NCBI GenBank assembly: GCA_943736015.1 | Contig: OX031069.1 | Span: 21,953,235-22,017,234 of the forward strand | DNA: 64,000 nucleotides | Origin: Tridacna crocea | Taxonomy: Eukaryota > Mollusca > Bivalvia > Cardiida > Cardiidae | Reading direction: 5' to 3' | Part shown: positions 1 to 11,869 of the stretch, piece by piece | Layout: each line of letters starts with the position of its first letter | Position numbering within the stretch: position 1 is the stretch's first letter | Position numbers and translations under genes: made by a program | The notes under the pieces: generated by a model | Seen by the model: the letters and a program-made list of their open reading frames with translations, nothing else | Told to the model about the DNA's origin: nothing | The model's database searches: none

Positions 1-940
1 AATTCCGGATCTGTCAAGATTCCGATCCGGCATACGACATATATCAAGCTAAACAATCGTGTTTTATCATATGGGCTGAACCTTTTTCTTCAGCACTATG
101 ATGCATAAATGCAGCTAGGCGTACAATTTTTTTATTGTGAAATGCAGCTAATCGTTGCGTACAGATGCAGCTAGCCGTACAGTGAACGTTTTGATGGTAC
201 CTTGATAAAAAGTGAATTATTTCAATGGATATGGCACTGAATACTACCATAGACATATATACGTGAAGCTGAATGATTTCTTTATCTGTCTGCAGTATCA
301 GAAAATGGTTTCCGATCTTCCCGAAGGAGTAGAAAGCAAAAGTTTAGCGATCATGGCAGCCGCCAACGACAAAATTTGGTGATGCGGCTTTCGTATACAA
401 AACTTGGTCGGTTTATGAACCCAATCGCAGTATGTATTTGTAGAAAAACTTCTTCCCTTTCAAATGCAAAACACCCGATCACTTTCTGTCTGCTAGATTA
501 CGCGTGCCAGCCTGTTTTGTTAAACTTGTTTACTGCAGCTAACTGATTTGGGGCGTACAGTAGCAGCAGCTTCCGATTTGCGACACTGTACGTTGGTCCA
601 TACTGCTACTTGGGTCGTCCATTTGGGTGTAAAATTTATTGGGGTAAAAATATAGAGAAGAAAAATCAGATTTTGTTTTATTACTCAATTCCTTTATTGC
701 AATTTCCCCTTTTTCTGCAATATTTTCTAAAATCAAACTTTCAGCGATAACATACAGGATTACTTCGTAAAGGGTTTAGGTTGTGTTGTAACAAGTTTCA
801 AATCGTGCTTTAAATGGTTGGGAGGAGAATGAATTAATTTTATGTAGATGTGGGAGGAGCCAGTAGAATTCATACGTGCGGAACGGCTGTCTTTATTTCA
901 AGCAGACAAAATTTTATGGACTTTTAAGAGGTAGAAAATT
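1..940. other. Non-coding, nothing recognised
   Basis: AT-rich sequence. Short ORFs on either strand lack family motifs, splice context or codon structure. A few local repeats of the phrase 'gcagctagccgtacagt' occur at 110-190 and 535-560. No gene or named element is supported. Confidence 0.4.
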
Positions 941-949
941 TCCACAAAT

Positions 950-1066
950 ACTCCTCTCTGATTGGACAAAAAATTAGGTCGATCACTAATTTCATATAAA
1001 TTTCAGTGATATATATATTTTTTGATTTGGTGATGTGAAAATTCTAAGTACCCACCTTTAATGTAT
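950..1066. repeat. Left member of an inverted repeat pair with 2632-2715
   Basis: The stretch holds TTTCAGTGATATATATAT, then GATGTGAAAA, then ACCCACCTTTAA. The same words occur in reverse complement at 2632-2715. The ~1.6 kb between them contains no transposase. This could be the two ends of one element or two copies in opposite orientation. Identity by eye is high in the AT core and lower outside it. Confidence 0.55.
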
Positions 1067-1073
1067 TTTTTTT

Positions 1074-1092
1074 CTATCTCTCTCTCTCTCTC
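1074..1092. repeat. CT microsatellite
   Basis: A short run of CT dinucleotides, tctctctctctctc, sits just downstream of the inverted repeat arm. Confidence 0.9.
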
Positions 1093-1099
1093 CGTTCTA

Positions 1100-1170
1100 G
1101 TGTCATATGACATACCTGTGACCAATACTATTTAGCAGGGGCATCAGTGTCTCTGACACACCTATTTCTA
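1100..1170 (+). mobile_element. Possible Helitron-type 3' terminus
   Basis: A hairpin GTGTC-tct-GACAC at about 1147-1159 is followed within 12 bases by CTAG. Canonical Helitrons end in a short hairpin followed by CTRR and insert without target duplication. No 5' TC terminus or Rep/helicase coding is identified, so this is only a terminus-like motif. The following 1180-1460 carries two diverged units around 'ccataactyctacaw', as seen in non-autonomous mollusc repeats. Confidence 0.3.
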
Positions 1171-1469
1171 GTGTTCACTAGGGCCGTTGTGCACCCGAAT
1201 ATTTCCAGTCCATAACTTCTACAATTGTGGATGGATTTCAAATTAATTCGGCACAATTGACCTCCATCACGAATGAATATGCCATTTGAAATATATGTTC
1301 AAGTAGGTTCAAGATCAAGGCCACATTGAAGGCCAATTTTTCGTCCGAACCATAACTCCTACATTTTTGGATCGATTCCGATATAAATTAGCTTAATCAC
1401 AGTGTATAAACGAACTGAACCCAAACCGGATATTGCGAGTAAATTTCAGTGATGTCCACTTTGCATTAG

Positions 1470-2630
1470 AGACAGCCGAGATAAAAATTGTTGGGTCTTT
1501 CATACTGCTGTATGTAAACTATGTGAATCTTTATTTATAGTTTATGCCACACCTGTATTTTTAATACATAAACTGCTTTATTATCATTCTTAGCTTTAAA
1601 ACATTGAACTTCTCAATACTCACCGCAGGCTACAGCGTCATTTGCAGTAGACCCGATCTTAAATCAGCTTTTATCATGTTAAGGCTGGCTGAAACACGTT
1701 TTTCGAGTTTGAACCGGTGCAATTAATTAATTAAAAAAGACATTTGCGGCATTGGACATTTTAAAGTTCGATTTTGAACGTAAAAAATAAGAATTAATGC
1801 CTCTATGTAAAGTAGGTCAACTGTACGTTTCTTGCTGGTGATTCGTACCCTTACTTGCGAGTTTATGAAATCTATCTGTACGATGTCTTGGGAGTTTTTT
1901 CAAATATTCTGTACGGTTCTTGGGATAACAAATCTGATGCCTGATGGTATAAATCTGTATAAAATGGAGTAATTCAGATGCCCTTACAGCAAACTGTCAA
2001 CCACAAGCTTTGGTGATATAAATAAATCATAATTTGGAAATCCATAAAGGAAAAACCTCAAGATAAAAATTTTAGAATTTGACTCACAAAGAAAAGAAAC
2101 AATTTCGTATAAAGAAAACTTCAAAAGTATTTCAAAAGATTTGAAGCTATGGAACAGGCCTCTGCAACCTAATGATGATACTAAGACAGTGAATTTGAAG
2201 GCTTGTTTATGTGTCACCATTTAAAAAAAGCCCCATAAAGAAAGATACCAGTGAGGGATGTTCACAAGTTTCTTGAAGAATCTGAATGTTTTATGCGAAA
2301 TACTGTTTTATAGTGGTTATTCCTATTCCTCATAGAAATGAGTCATCAGTCAATGACTTAAGAAAAGATTGTAAGAATTTGAGAAGAAATTATACTCAAC
2401 GGGCAATTTCTTCCTTTCTCGTTACATGTTCTATTCTTTTTCAAAATTATACTTTTATTAAGAAGATCTGTAAATTTTCCCCTAAATTCTTCCAAATTGG
2501 ATGAGTCCAAGATGCAGTATCAGGAAACGGTAATTCCTCTTTTTATCTATTAAAGCAGATGAATCCCTCTTTTTATCTTTTAGCAGATGAATACGAATTG
2601 TGAAATTTTATTGCATGACTTCGTTCTGTT
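1470..2630. other. Non-coding, nothing recognised
   Basis: AT-rich spacer. Small ORFs on both strands (1984-2220 minus, 2286-2504 plus) have no recognisable domain and low-complexity composition. I see no exon with credible splice sites. Confidence 0.4.
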
Positions 2631-2631
2631 C

Positions 2632-2715
2632 CTTAAAGGTGGGTATATAGGTTTTTCACATCACACAAAATTAAATAATATATATATCACTGAAATTAAT
2701 ATGAAAAAACAATAC
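2632..2715. repeat. Right member of the inverted repeat pair with 950-1066
   Basis: Reads TTAAAGGTGGGTATATAGG, then TTTTTCACATCAC, then ATATATATCACTGAAATTAA, which is the reverse complement of the 950-1066 block with scattered differences. Confidence 0.55.
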
Positions 2716-2719
2716 GAAT

Positions 2720-5560
2720 TATCAATAATTAAGAATCATAATATTACAAAAAAATAGGCGTGGTATTTCCTTAATAGGCTACGTTGCCCATTAGGCTATT
2801 TTTAGATTTCGCGCCAAAAAAAAAGCATTGTGGGAATGTTAATTTTAAATAAGTGACTGGCATGTGACTAATAACGCTTAAATTCCATAAGAAACATGTA
2901 TTTATTTTCCATAATGTCTTCTTCGGACGCTATGTTTGAAGCTTCGTCTGTGTACTTTCCAGTATGTAAATGAGCAAATTGTAAAAAGAGACAGTGTGTC
3001 CCGTCGGTGTCAACCTTGGCTGTAGTAAATCTCTTATTTCTCTTGTTTTCGGATGGTTTTTGACTTTTGGGGTTTAATGAAAGAAAATTATACGGCTTTG
3101 GGAGTTTTTTTTTTTGTAAATTTTTTGTCCCAAAATCTGAAGGGCCTCCTGTAGTTCATGAAAAGGAAGCAGAATAAAACCGAGTCTTTTTATACTATTA
3201 TGTTTGGCTGCTTTTCTCTCAAAAACCTGATCTTCAGTGACTGTTTACAGCCACAAGAATAGATGTTCAATGACCTGTCGCAGCTGTTACATATCTCCTC
3301 GTGTTTCATATTTGATATTGTCTTTTATTCTGGTCCGCCTTGATCACCGATTTCAACACTAACTTCTGGAAATAAAATACAGCTTCACCCATACCCTGCT
3401 GTAATAAAAGAGCTGGGCAGTACACTGTGCATGAACTAAAGACGCAAATAAAATGTGACACATAGTCCCTGTGACACGTAATCCTTCAACAAAACATACA
3501 ACGAATGGTGTTCAGAAATGGCACTGATAATGACAACAGAACAAAATCATTGTCCCACTTTTATAATATAAAATAGCGTATTTCATATGTGGTGGTACGA
3601 GGATAAGATTGTACACATGGTGGGTAGACGAGGGGTCGAATGGCTAGGTTAGAGATTATTCAGTGTCGACCGATTACAGTGCTGACAGCACTTTGACTTT
3701 TTTTAATACGATGGAAGGGTTGTATTATGTTATGGCCACGGTCGGTCACCGTTAGCATTTTTTGTATGCACCCACAGTTTCGATCGGAATGATATGAAAC
3801 TTACTACAATGAATCTTTATGATGTGTGGTTTTGCATGTGACTTTTCAAATTTGGATCTCAGTAGGGTTCTAGATTTTAACCCATTTCACTGACAAGCCC
3901 CTTTGGGCGTACATGTACATGTATATGCACTGCTGTGCGAAGCTCATGTTATTTTTTTGCCAATGAGACAAAGTCGTTTTATTTTGAACGTATACTTAGA
4001 AATGATTCACATATAATCACAGGTAATATTTTTTTACTTGTGATAGATCTATGTATATTAGATTTTATACAGCATACAAAGTGTTGTGGCAAAGGTTGAA
4101 ATTGCTTGTAACGAGGAGTTCCACCTTTTGCCACAAAAATTTCAAAGATTCTTCAGTACAACTGCATTGAAATGACATTGTAAGGAATAAATTGCGAAAC
4201 AAAGTTTGTATTGAGCACTCTAGTAACGTGCGTAATGGATGCTTCGCTCTTGTGTAGGTATAAAGCAATGGAAATCCCTGTATGGTACTCGCAAGAATTC
4301 GTTCAGCCAACTCGCAAGTAATGTACAGATCATTTACTTGATATTTGCAAGAAGGGTACAGTATCAAACCGTTCGCCATGCAGAATTTCCATACATTTTT
4401 AGGTAATTTTGACTAATTTTGGCGGCATATATTGGCTGTTTTGTGAAGAGCACACACTTAGAAACAAAATTTTACAAATGGGTATCGGATAAAAAGACGG
4501 AATTATACATAAATTGCCTTGTGAAAACAGCATGTATAGTAGTGAGAAAAGGAGTGAAGACGAGTTTTGGACTTTATCAGCAATTACACGGCCAAAGATG
4601 GTAAATGATGTATTTATTTGAAAGATACATTATTTCATTCAATGATGCAAATGTTTGCAAGTTGCATGAAAGTCACAACAACCTGTCGATCTCAATTATT
4701 CAAAGGTACCCATCTGTTTTCACCAATCGATCCATGGAATTTACTCGCAAGATCCGGTTTGGGTACAGTTCGTTTATATACTGTGTTAATGCATTGTTCT
4801 CCATCATGAGTAGAAGTTCCCTTTGAAACATTAATTCAGGTCCAGGGTCTAGGTCAAACTTGAGAGTCAAGTGTTCGCGGGCTTGACACAAGTTGTCCTT
4901 GGACAACGATTATGATTTGGGATTAACGTCTCATTATATTATCTAGCTATAAGTATCGAAGCTCAAGTCACCGTGACTTGTCCATAAAATAGGCAAGTAA
5001 AATAGGTAGACCGAGCCTAATCGTTTTCCCAAAACAATCCAACCTTTTCATAGTATTTTATTGAGAAAATATTGTGGTTAAAAGAGAATTTGCTTGGCTG
5101 CAATGATGGTATCATTGGTGAAAGGTAAAACAACATTGTTCCAAAGGGAGAAAAGGCTGTTTTTAAAACCCCTTTTTTTTCCTTAACGGATAATGGAGCT
5201 CTAGGATTTGTAGTCTAGATCTATTCATAATTTAAGAAAGAAAAACATTTTGGAAAAAAGAAAATCTCTCGTCACAAGCTGCAGCCATATAGATCTAGAT
5301 CTCCCGTAGTCTAAGTTACCACACACACAAAATAAAATCAACTGCTTCAAATTGACAGCATTTGGAGACGACAAGATGAATGCAGCAAAAAAAGGGTGTG
5401 TGTGTGATAAACCAAGTTGCTTTCATAAGAGCGCTGAACACTGTTGATATTCCGCCATATCTTTTTTGTTGCATTGAAAACCCTTGGGGAGGAGCTAAAA
5501 ATGTCTTCGACATTCGGCAAAATACGGTAGACACATTAGATAGTCTAAGGAATCGGCCGA
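2720..5560. other. Non-coding spacer with one possible family B relic
   Basis: No coding sequence is supported. At 4090-4150 the words GTTGTGGCAAAGGTTGAAATTG and, inverted, CCACCTTTTGCCACAA resemble the family B hairpin core found intact at 29754, so a badly decayed copy may lie here. A 72-residue ORF at 5316 and others in this stretch are not credible genes. Confidence 0.35.
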
Positions 5561-5589
5561 TTAGCGACGAGTGAATCTGAAGGTCGCTT

Positions 5590-5753
5590 CGGAGCTGTGA
5601 CGTCAGCGCTCCGTTGACTGTTGAGAAATAATCTTTTCACTCACATACAGGTACATGGCGGCCACACTGAACTAAAACCATTTCAAAGATATCACACTGG
5701 AACTACAGCGATTTTTGCTACAGACTAAGACTTTGGCATTATTCTGTGTGAGT
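5590..5753 (+). promoter_or_regulatory. Promoter-like patch with CRE and possible first exon
   Basis: A perfect cAMP response element TGACGTCA lies at 5598-5605 in a locally GC-richer patch. It is followed by a short ATG frame at 5655 (7 codons, MAATLN then stop, so not a main ORF) and by a good splice-donor sequence GTGAGT at 5748. This is how a non-coding first exon of a plus-strand gene would look. No downstream exon can be tied to it, and the CRE could be chance. Confidence 0.25.
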
Positions 5754-6398
5754 ACTGCTTGAATTTTGTTCTTACGTTGTAACTAAACGGTACTCAATTT
5801 ATTCAGTCGGTTGCAAGCATTGTGCGACACGAGATAACATGCCTAGCCTAGGTCGATTCCGTAACAGCATCCAACCAGTGGTGCTCGGTCTCAGTTTAAT
5901 ATTGTTGCATGTGTTTAACATATATGTGCATGTTTGTAGACCTCATAAAGTTACAAACATGCAACCATATTGAATTAAGATGAGTGCCAGTGCATCTAAT
6001 GAAAAAAAAATGGCGTATGGCGCGACACGTGGCACGAGTTTAGTCTGCGCATGTCATATTCTTTGAAGGTTCGACTGTCTTACATGACGTATCACTAGCC
6101 CCAAAAGCGGGCTGACTAATATTACGCTCTATAAAGTAGCAATGTAGAAAATAGCTTTTATTAATATGTATGAGGAGAAATGAGACCTGCTTTAGCTCCA
6201 TATTTCTCTAAACTACTGATCATAGCTGTGTGAATTGCACGAGGTAGCGTTTTATTGAGTAAACGTTTATTTTAGTTTGAAATTCAAAGTAACGGTTGTC
6301 GAGTAGGAAAGTGGTTTGGTTCTGTACCCAGGATGCCCAAATTAGATGGTATTTATAGAATGCCATCTAGCAGGAAATAATGGTGACACGAGATGTCC

Positions 6399-6809
6399 TA
6401 CCTTCAGTCTGAAGGTCTGCTCCGATGCCATTTTTGTTACTGGTCTCTGCATGCTTTCAAAGCAACATTCATCAAAAGTATCTGGAATTAATACGATTTT
6501 ACTTGCATCTTTTCAAACGGCGCTAGAATATTCCACAAAATTTCCAATGTCAGCTAGATCTAATGAAATAGGTATTGGTCATTGGATAAATGATTTATCT
6601 AACATCACACAAACTGTGCTGCAAAATACCAATTAAATCAATGGAAATTCACCTTTATCCCCAATGGTAAATAAATCCAGTGTAATTTTGTACACAAAAT
6701 ACATTTAACAGACATATTATTTCCATGCATGGTTGATGAAGGTCGCTTTGAAGTTTTGTGGAGACTAGTAACAAAAATAGCAATGGAGCAAACCTTCAGA
6801 CTGAAGGTA
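6399..6809. mobile_element. Mutator-like MITE with 9-bp target duplication
   Basis: A 411-bp element with terminal inverted repeats of roughly 50 bp. Both ends read TACCTTCAGTCTGAAGGT, then YTGCTCC, and continue to a shared TATTTTTGTTACT-like block. The outermost 18 bases are themselves palindromic. It is flanked on both sides by GAGATGTCC (6390-6398 and 6810-6818). Long TIRs with 9-bp duplications are typical of Mutator-type elements. The 96-codon ORF inside it shows no transposase motif, so this is a non-autonomous copy. Confidence 0.8.
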
Positions 6810-6850
6810 GAGATGTCCTATCCTCTAATTTGGGTCCTACAGCTCTGATG

Positions 6851-7620
6851 TTACTAGCTCCACTGCCCAAAGGCCAGTGGGCTTATGTCGTGGCCTGGTG
6901 TCCATCATGTATCCGTCGGTGTGTCTGTCTGTGGATGCATCAACTTTTATTCAAACATCTTTTCCTCTATAACTACCCATCCGATTTTGACAAAACTGTA
7001 CAGAAATGATTGTCTTGCTCCACTTCAGAATTCAGAATTTATTGAAAGAAGTTGATTCCTTTAAAAACTGTGGTTGCCATGGCAACAAAACTGGAAAATA
7101 TGGAAAATCTTTGTAAGAAATCTTGTCTAAAACCATAAGGTCTAGGGCTACCAAATTTGGCATGTAGCTTTATCTAGTGGACCTCCACCATTTTCCTCCA
7201 AATAGTAACCCTGGGATGAGAAGTGGCTATGTCCCTGGGGCCACAAGTTTTATATGGGCTTTTATACGGAAAACTTTAAAATCCTTTTGGTACCTAGCCA
7301 TAGGGCCACCTAGGGCTACCAAAAATGGCATGTATCTTTATCAAGTTGGTGTCTACTAAGAGTGCCAAAACTATAGCCCTGGGGTCAATTTTGGTCTGGC
7401 CGCGGGGGAGTCAAGTTTGACATGAGCTTATATTGGGAAAGCTTTGATAATCTACTTGTACCTTGCCATAAGGCCTAGCACTACCAAATTTTGCATGCAG
7501 CTTTATCGAGTGGATCTCTACCAGGAGGGCCAAAATTACAGCCTTGGAGTTGGGTTTGTTCCCACACCAGGGGTCACAAGTTGTACATGAGCTTTTGAGG
7601 TGAAAAGTTTATAAATCCCC
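6851..7620 (+). mobile_element. Non-autonomous element with ~165-bp tandem units
   Basis: Starts with a hairpin (CCACTGCCC-aaa-GGCCAGTGG, with a bulge) followed by a 'gtccgtcggtgtgtctgtc' tract. It continues with about three diverged units of ~165 bp, each beginning near 'ggctaccaaatttggcatg' (7147, 7316, 7488). The architecture (5' hairpin, GTCC-rich tract, central array) matches the Helentron-like elements later in the window, but sequence and termini differ. No 3' terminus is found. Confidence 0.6.
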
Positions 7621-8063
7621 CGGTTAAGGCCTGGTCAGATGGCTAACGGATATGTAATAGGGGGAAAATGGACAAAAACATGCAGAATTTGCTTATCCGG
7701 TGACGAAATTTACCTCCTCTGCCGCTCGGCTCTCACGATGGGTGTGTGGAGAGAAGAAGCTACACAATGACTGCACGAGTACCAAACATGTAACAGAAAA
7801 AACGCATTTTTACTGGATATATACTGGATAAATAACGGTTTATAAACGGATATCACCATTCGAGTAATGGACTTGTACCTGATTAAATAAGTGGCATGCC
7901 GAGGGTTATAAACTATCGGATGCTTCCTAAGTCTGGCATTTGTACTCTGGACGTCTTTGCAAAATGCCACCAAAAGCAACACAAGAAGAAACCCTGGCAA
8001 AGACAAGTCTGGAAGAGCAGCTAAAAGGCCCCCCTCCTGTCTCTATGATATTTCTTTCTATCA

Positions 8064-8270
8064 ATGATAGATGATAGTCAATGCGATGAGATTAATTCCT
8101 CTTCCACCGCTGACCATTGTTTCAATGATGGTCATGTGGGAAAGCAGCCAGTGGCTTGGGAAGAAAATTGTGCAGATTACTGGTAAAAGAGATTCCAGGA
8201 AAGCATTGATATGTGCACTGGCCACCGCAATATAACCAAAATAATGTTGAAAATGGCGATAAACACCATA
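8064..8270. repeat. Diverged copy of dispersed repeat R2
   Basis: Holds 'gtgggaaagcagccagtggctt', 'actggtaaaagagattccagg' and 'gtgcactggccaccg' in the same order as 18700-18850, 41260-41420 and 58530-58620. It is clearly older than the 18.5/41.1-kb pair. Confidence 0.7.
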
Positions 8271-8694
8271 CAATCAATCAGTCAAACCAACACAAACTTT
8301 ACTCTAATCTAAGGAAACGCACTACAGTACATGACCTTTCAAAATTTTCATATATTTTAAGTTTGGGGTTTTATAATGTTTGTAACACAGACTAGGATAT
8401 TTTCGATCTACAAAGGTCATAGATTCTCCTCGAAAAAGATGCGTGGTGTTAGAGAAATCACCAAGGTAATACTGTTTTTGGTTTGAGCCTCTCAATTGTT
8501 TATACAGTTTGAAATTATTTTTTCTGAACAAGTTTGTGCTGTTAGCTGAGTAAATAAAGTAAAAGTTATGAGCTCCGGTGCTCACAATTTTTGCTTTACT
8601 TGCACAGTTCATCATAGAGGTGCATCTGCACAGTTTAATTTCACTGATTGCTAATATTGTAATGATTCTGGCCTCAGTTCACCACTAAACATGT

Positions 8695-9180
8695 TCAGAT
8701 CATGTTGTCCTGCCAAGGAACTGAGCCGGCCAGCGAGTTCACCCAATGTTTCAAGAGATTGCTTAGCTTCTTGCCCTACGATTGTTTCTGTTTGGCCGCG
8801 GACAACATGACAGTCCTGCATCTGGCGTCTCGACTAGCCGGGTATTAGTTGCTGGTTTCTGTCATCACGGTCCAGGAGGCGGTTCTGCACCCGCAGATAC
8901 CTTACTTTGCATTAGGTTTTGCAGGACCAAACAGGTCATAACGATGAGGCGGATGGTTGATGGTCGATGCTGCATAGTACTCATCAGGACTTGGGACCTG
9001 TTAGCAAAGATGCCTAAAGCATTCTCAATGACTCTTCACACCCTGGACAACCTGTATTTGAAAATTTGTTTGTCTTTGGACAATGCACTGTGGCTGTATG
9101 GCTTTTGCATACAAGTACGGAGGCTAAAGGCTTCGTCATCTAAAAGTAGATGATATGATACAGGTCAAGGCTCTTCATAC
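8695..9180 (-). pseudogene. PIF/Harbinger transposase, C-terminal part (decayed)
   Basis: Minus-strand translation reads DDEAFSLRTCMQKPY, then KYRLSRV-stop-RVIENALGIF, then TTMQ-like STMQHRPSTI, and ends SVPWQDNMI followed by TGA at 8697-8695. This is the C-terminal third of a DDE_Tnp_4 (PIF/Harbinger) transposase: the aspartate-containing 'ADDAF' segment, the RLSRARRVVENAFGIL helix and the conserved GSVPWQD tail. An in-frame TGA interrupts the RLSR helix where family members have arginine. Another stop lies after the STMQ block near the PPPGP sequence, with a frame change before SVPWQD. The N-terminus and catalytic middle are missing upstream of ~9180, where repeat R1 begins. Non-functional. 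Confidence 0.85.
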
Positions 9181-9231
9181 ATTATGTAAAATTGGAGATC
9201 ATTCGAATGCATTGAAAATGAAGCAGAAACT

Positions 9232-9600
9232 CATTTTGAAATCAAAGCGTTGAAAATGCTGAAGTGGTATTTGTCAAGGAAATCCATGTGGAATTAATAG
9301 TTTGAAAGAAACAGAGACATATTGTTCAGATATTGGCTTAAAAGTCAACCCACTAAGCAAATGAATACCTTTTCGGTTGAAGGGAGAGTATTCAGTTTGG
9401 TTTATTTTTGTATAAGTGGTCGCCTTTTGATCATGAGGAAGAAGCAGGAGTAACGCCCCTTGACAGTAGGATGCATGATGAATAGAGAGAACAATCCTGT
9501 TGATATATCGAACAAATTAAGTTTAAGTTCCTGAAAACTATAATTATGAAATATCTCTAGCCTTTTACATTCAATTTCCAACATTACAATCAATAGACGG
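9232..9600. repeat. Dispersed repeat R1, copy 1
   Basis: About 370 bp that realigns by eye with 17075-17440: 'tatttgtcaaggrat', 'tggaattaatartttraaag', 'cttgacagtagratgcatgatg'. In minus-strand reading each copy lies just upstream of a Harbinger transposase fragment (8695-9180 and 16133-16450), so R1 may be the 5' region of that element. Confidence 0.7.
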
Positions 9601-9604
9601 TAAG

Positions 9605-10300
9605 CGATATTTCCATTTTATCGTAAGTGGCGCACCAGCAGTATCACATGACACCGGACAATCAAAGCATTATTTCAGTAACAAATGCCGTATGTCTCGT
9701 TCGCAAATCCTTTAAATTTGGACAAATTCATAACTGAAAAGAAAATGACAGCAAAAAATCTATGGAAATCACTTCTAACACAATTCAAACATATTTCATG
9801 ATACTGCCTTTGAAAAAGAAAATCACAAACAGACAAAATATGCATTTTATAAAATCGTATTTAAATAAAGAGCATGTAGAGACTAAGAACGGACTTAGCC
9901 TCTGAAGCCTGTATAAAATTCATAATCCTGACCATTAATGATAACCAAAGGGGTAAATTAATATGAAACAAAAGATAAGAAGAGTCAATTTAATGTGATA
10001 CGTGTGTGCTAATCTGTAAGAAGCAAGTACATTACAGCTGTCCTAAAGGTCACCCACTCTGCAGTGCGATACCGAGATCAAAGGAACACCGATTTAACCC
10101 TTCACCCATTTTTTTTTTTTTTTTTGGTCAGACTTTATTAGATACATATTTTTTTTATACTCAAAATGAAGCTTAAAAGAAGTTACGGAAGGTCTGAATT
10201 TTGATCTGAAGCCACATTTCTTTTGTTCAGGATCGATAACATAAGTTATTTGTCAATAGGTACATGCCTGAAAGTGCAACAAGGATGTTTGTTGTTTGAT
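9605..10300. other. Non-coding, nothing recognised
   Basis: AT-rich spacer with a T18-like tract near 10110. No ORF with family similarity and no repeat ends were identified. Confidence 0.4.
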
Positions 10301-10304
10301 AATA

Positions 10305-11864
10305 CAGTAGATTCCGCTTATTTGCAAGTCCTATTTATCAGAGAAAATATCCCGAATAAGCGGTCGGCCCGATAATCCGATGGCTCTTTTCAGACCGGAA
10401 GTCTAACCAGAGATGTAGACAGACGATCGTTTCGTTCTAATGACAGACGTTCAGATCTTGCATCCAGATCATTTGATTAATGTTCATATTTTTTTAAATA
10501 TATGTATTTCAAACTAAACAAGTTTAAAAAAAATTATTTGTTTGCTTACTTTATTCACCTATCAAGTGCACAAAGTACCAGAAACGATCCAGGCTGTTGG
10601 CCATGGTGATGCTTCGTTTGACATAAAATTCAACACGAACTTTTTGTAAACACAGGTTTCGACGCATATCTCCAGTTTCTGGTTATCTAACAATTACTCC
10701 TTGTGTACATGCACATTCTTACACAACATGATCTTGTACTGCGCACCTGTATAAACCCCGATTCGCCACCTGTTCGGTTGAATGGGTGGGTAAAAGTTTG
10801 TGTGACGTCATAGACTGATTGCCGCACAGAAGATTCTATTTTAACGCTTTAATTTAGGCCATACCATTCAAAGCAGACGTAAGTAAGAAACGGTTTTCTG
10901 TGTTTTTCACAGTTTACTTTCGGTACACCTTACTCTCACGCCTGTAGTCAAATTGTTTGTCTCATATTGGATTATCAACGAGACACTTACAAACAGTTAA
11001 GTTTTTTTCTACCCAGTGTGTAATTATCTGATCGGTGATAGGTTAATTCGATCGGTCTTTCTTGTAACAGGTAAAGTGCCAAATTCGTCTTCAGTTGCTT
11101 TTGGGGAGCGTAGACCGAGATCAGACTGCACAGAGTGTGAAGTCTGATCATAGAAAGTCCATGTAAGTTTTTTATTTTTTGCCGAGTTTTACCAAGACAA
11201 GATTTAAGTACAAGTAGTAATCTTTTTGCCAATTTTCCTGCACTAAAATTACCATTTTATTTATCAGTGCTCTTGGTGGTTGGTGTACAGCCTGGTACCC
11301 AAAATCTTGCGTAACCGTCCAATTGTTGAACTTGATAATCGGCAACCAGTGAAGTAAACTAATGCACCAATGCTGCAAAACAGCCACTGAGTTAAGGAGG
11401 TCCATATTCAGAATGTCGGCCATTTGCAGATGTTTTGTAAACGTTATTGCACTTTCTTAAATGAAAAGAATAACATGAAATACGCCAAGAATTTTTATCT
11501 TTAATGACTTAATTATGAAAACGGATCATGTCGGACTCGTCGTTTGTTTGCAGTTGCATCAGTTTTTATCTGTGATTCTCCGTGTGCACTATAATTTGAC
11601 TTTCATCGTTTTGAGTAACCTTTTTTTTTCCCGGACAGATTGGAATTTTTCGCTATCTTATCCCAAGGAATTGCTAATAAACACTAGAATTTCGAATAAC
11701 TTTATAAATTTTCGTTGCAAAAAACCGAAATGTTCTATTTATAGGATCCCGATTAAGCGTTGAAATTTACGTTGTCTAAATAGGAAATGGATCGGTGCTG
11801 GACCAAATCTTGCAAATAACCGAAAATCCCGATAAACAGGGTTGCGATCAAGTGGAATCCACTG
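10305..11864. mobile_element. pogo/mariner-like non-autonomous element
   Basis: The left end CAGTAGATTCCGCTTAT and the inverted right end CAGTGGATTCCACTTGAT are imperfect inverted repeats, each preceded or followed by TA (10303-10304, 11865-11866). CAGT-starting TIRs with a TA duplication are typical of pogo/Tigger-type members of the Tc1/mariner superfamily. The 1.56-kb interior shows no DDE transposase. It contains a TGACGTCA at 10802 and a family C hairpin core near 11110-11160. Confidence 0.65.
11108..11165. repeat. Family C hairpin core fragment
   Basis: GATCAGACTGCACA and the near-inverse TGTGAAGTCTGATC form a hairpin. This is the same core as 31360-31410. Terminal TTAA-type ends are not recognised here. 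Confidence 0.55.
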
Positions 11865-11869
11865 TAGTA

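Noticed and set aside
7710..8006. Minus-strand ORF starting like a signal peptide (SLPGFLLVLLLVAFCKDVQS)
   Set aside because: It begins at TTG, not ATG, has no splice context, and the opposite strand reads an equally plausible MPPKATQEETLAKTSLEEQL. Composition alone does not support either.
8782..9153. 123-codon plus-strand ORF, among the longest in the window
   Set aside because: It is the antisense shadow of the Harbinger transposase C-terminus, which has clear family motifs on the minus strand.
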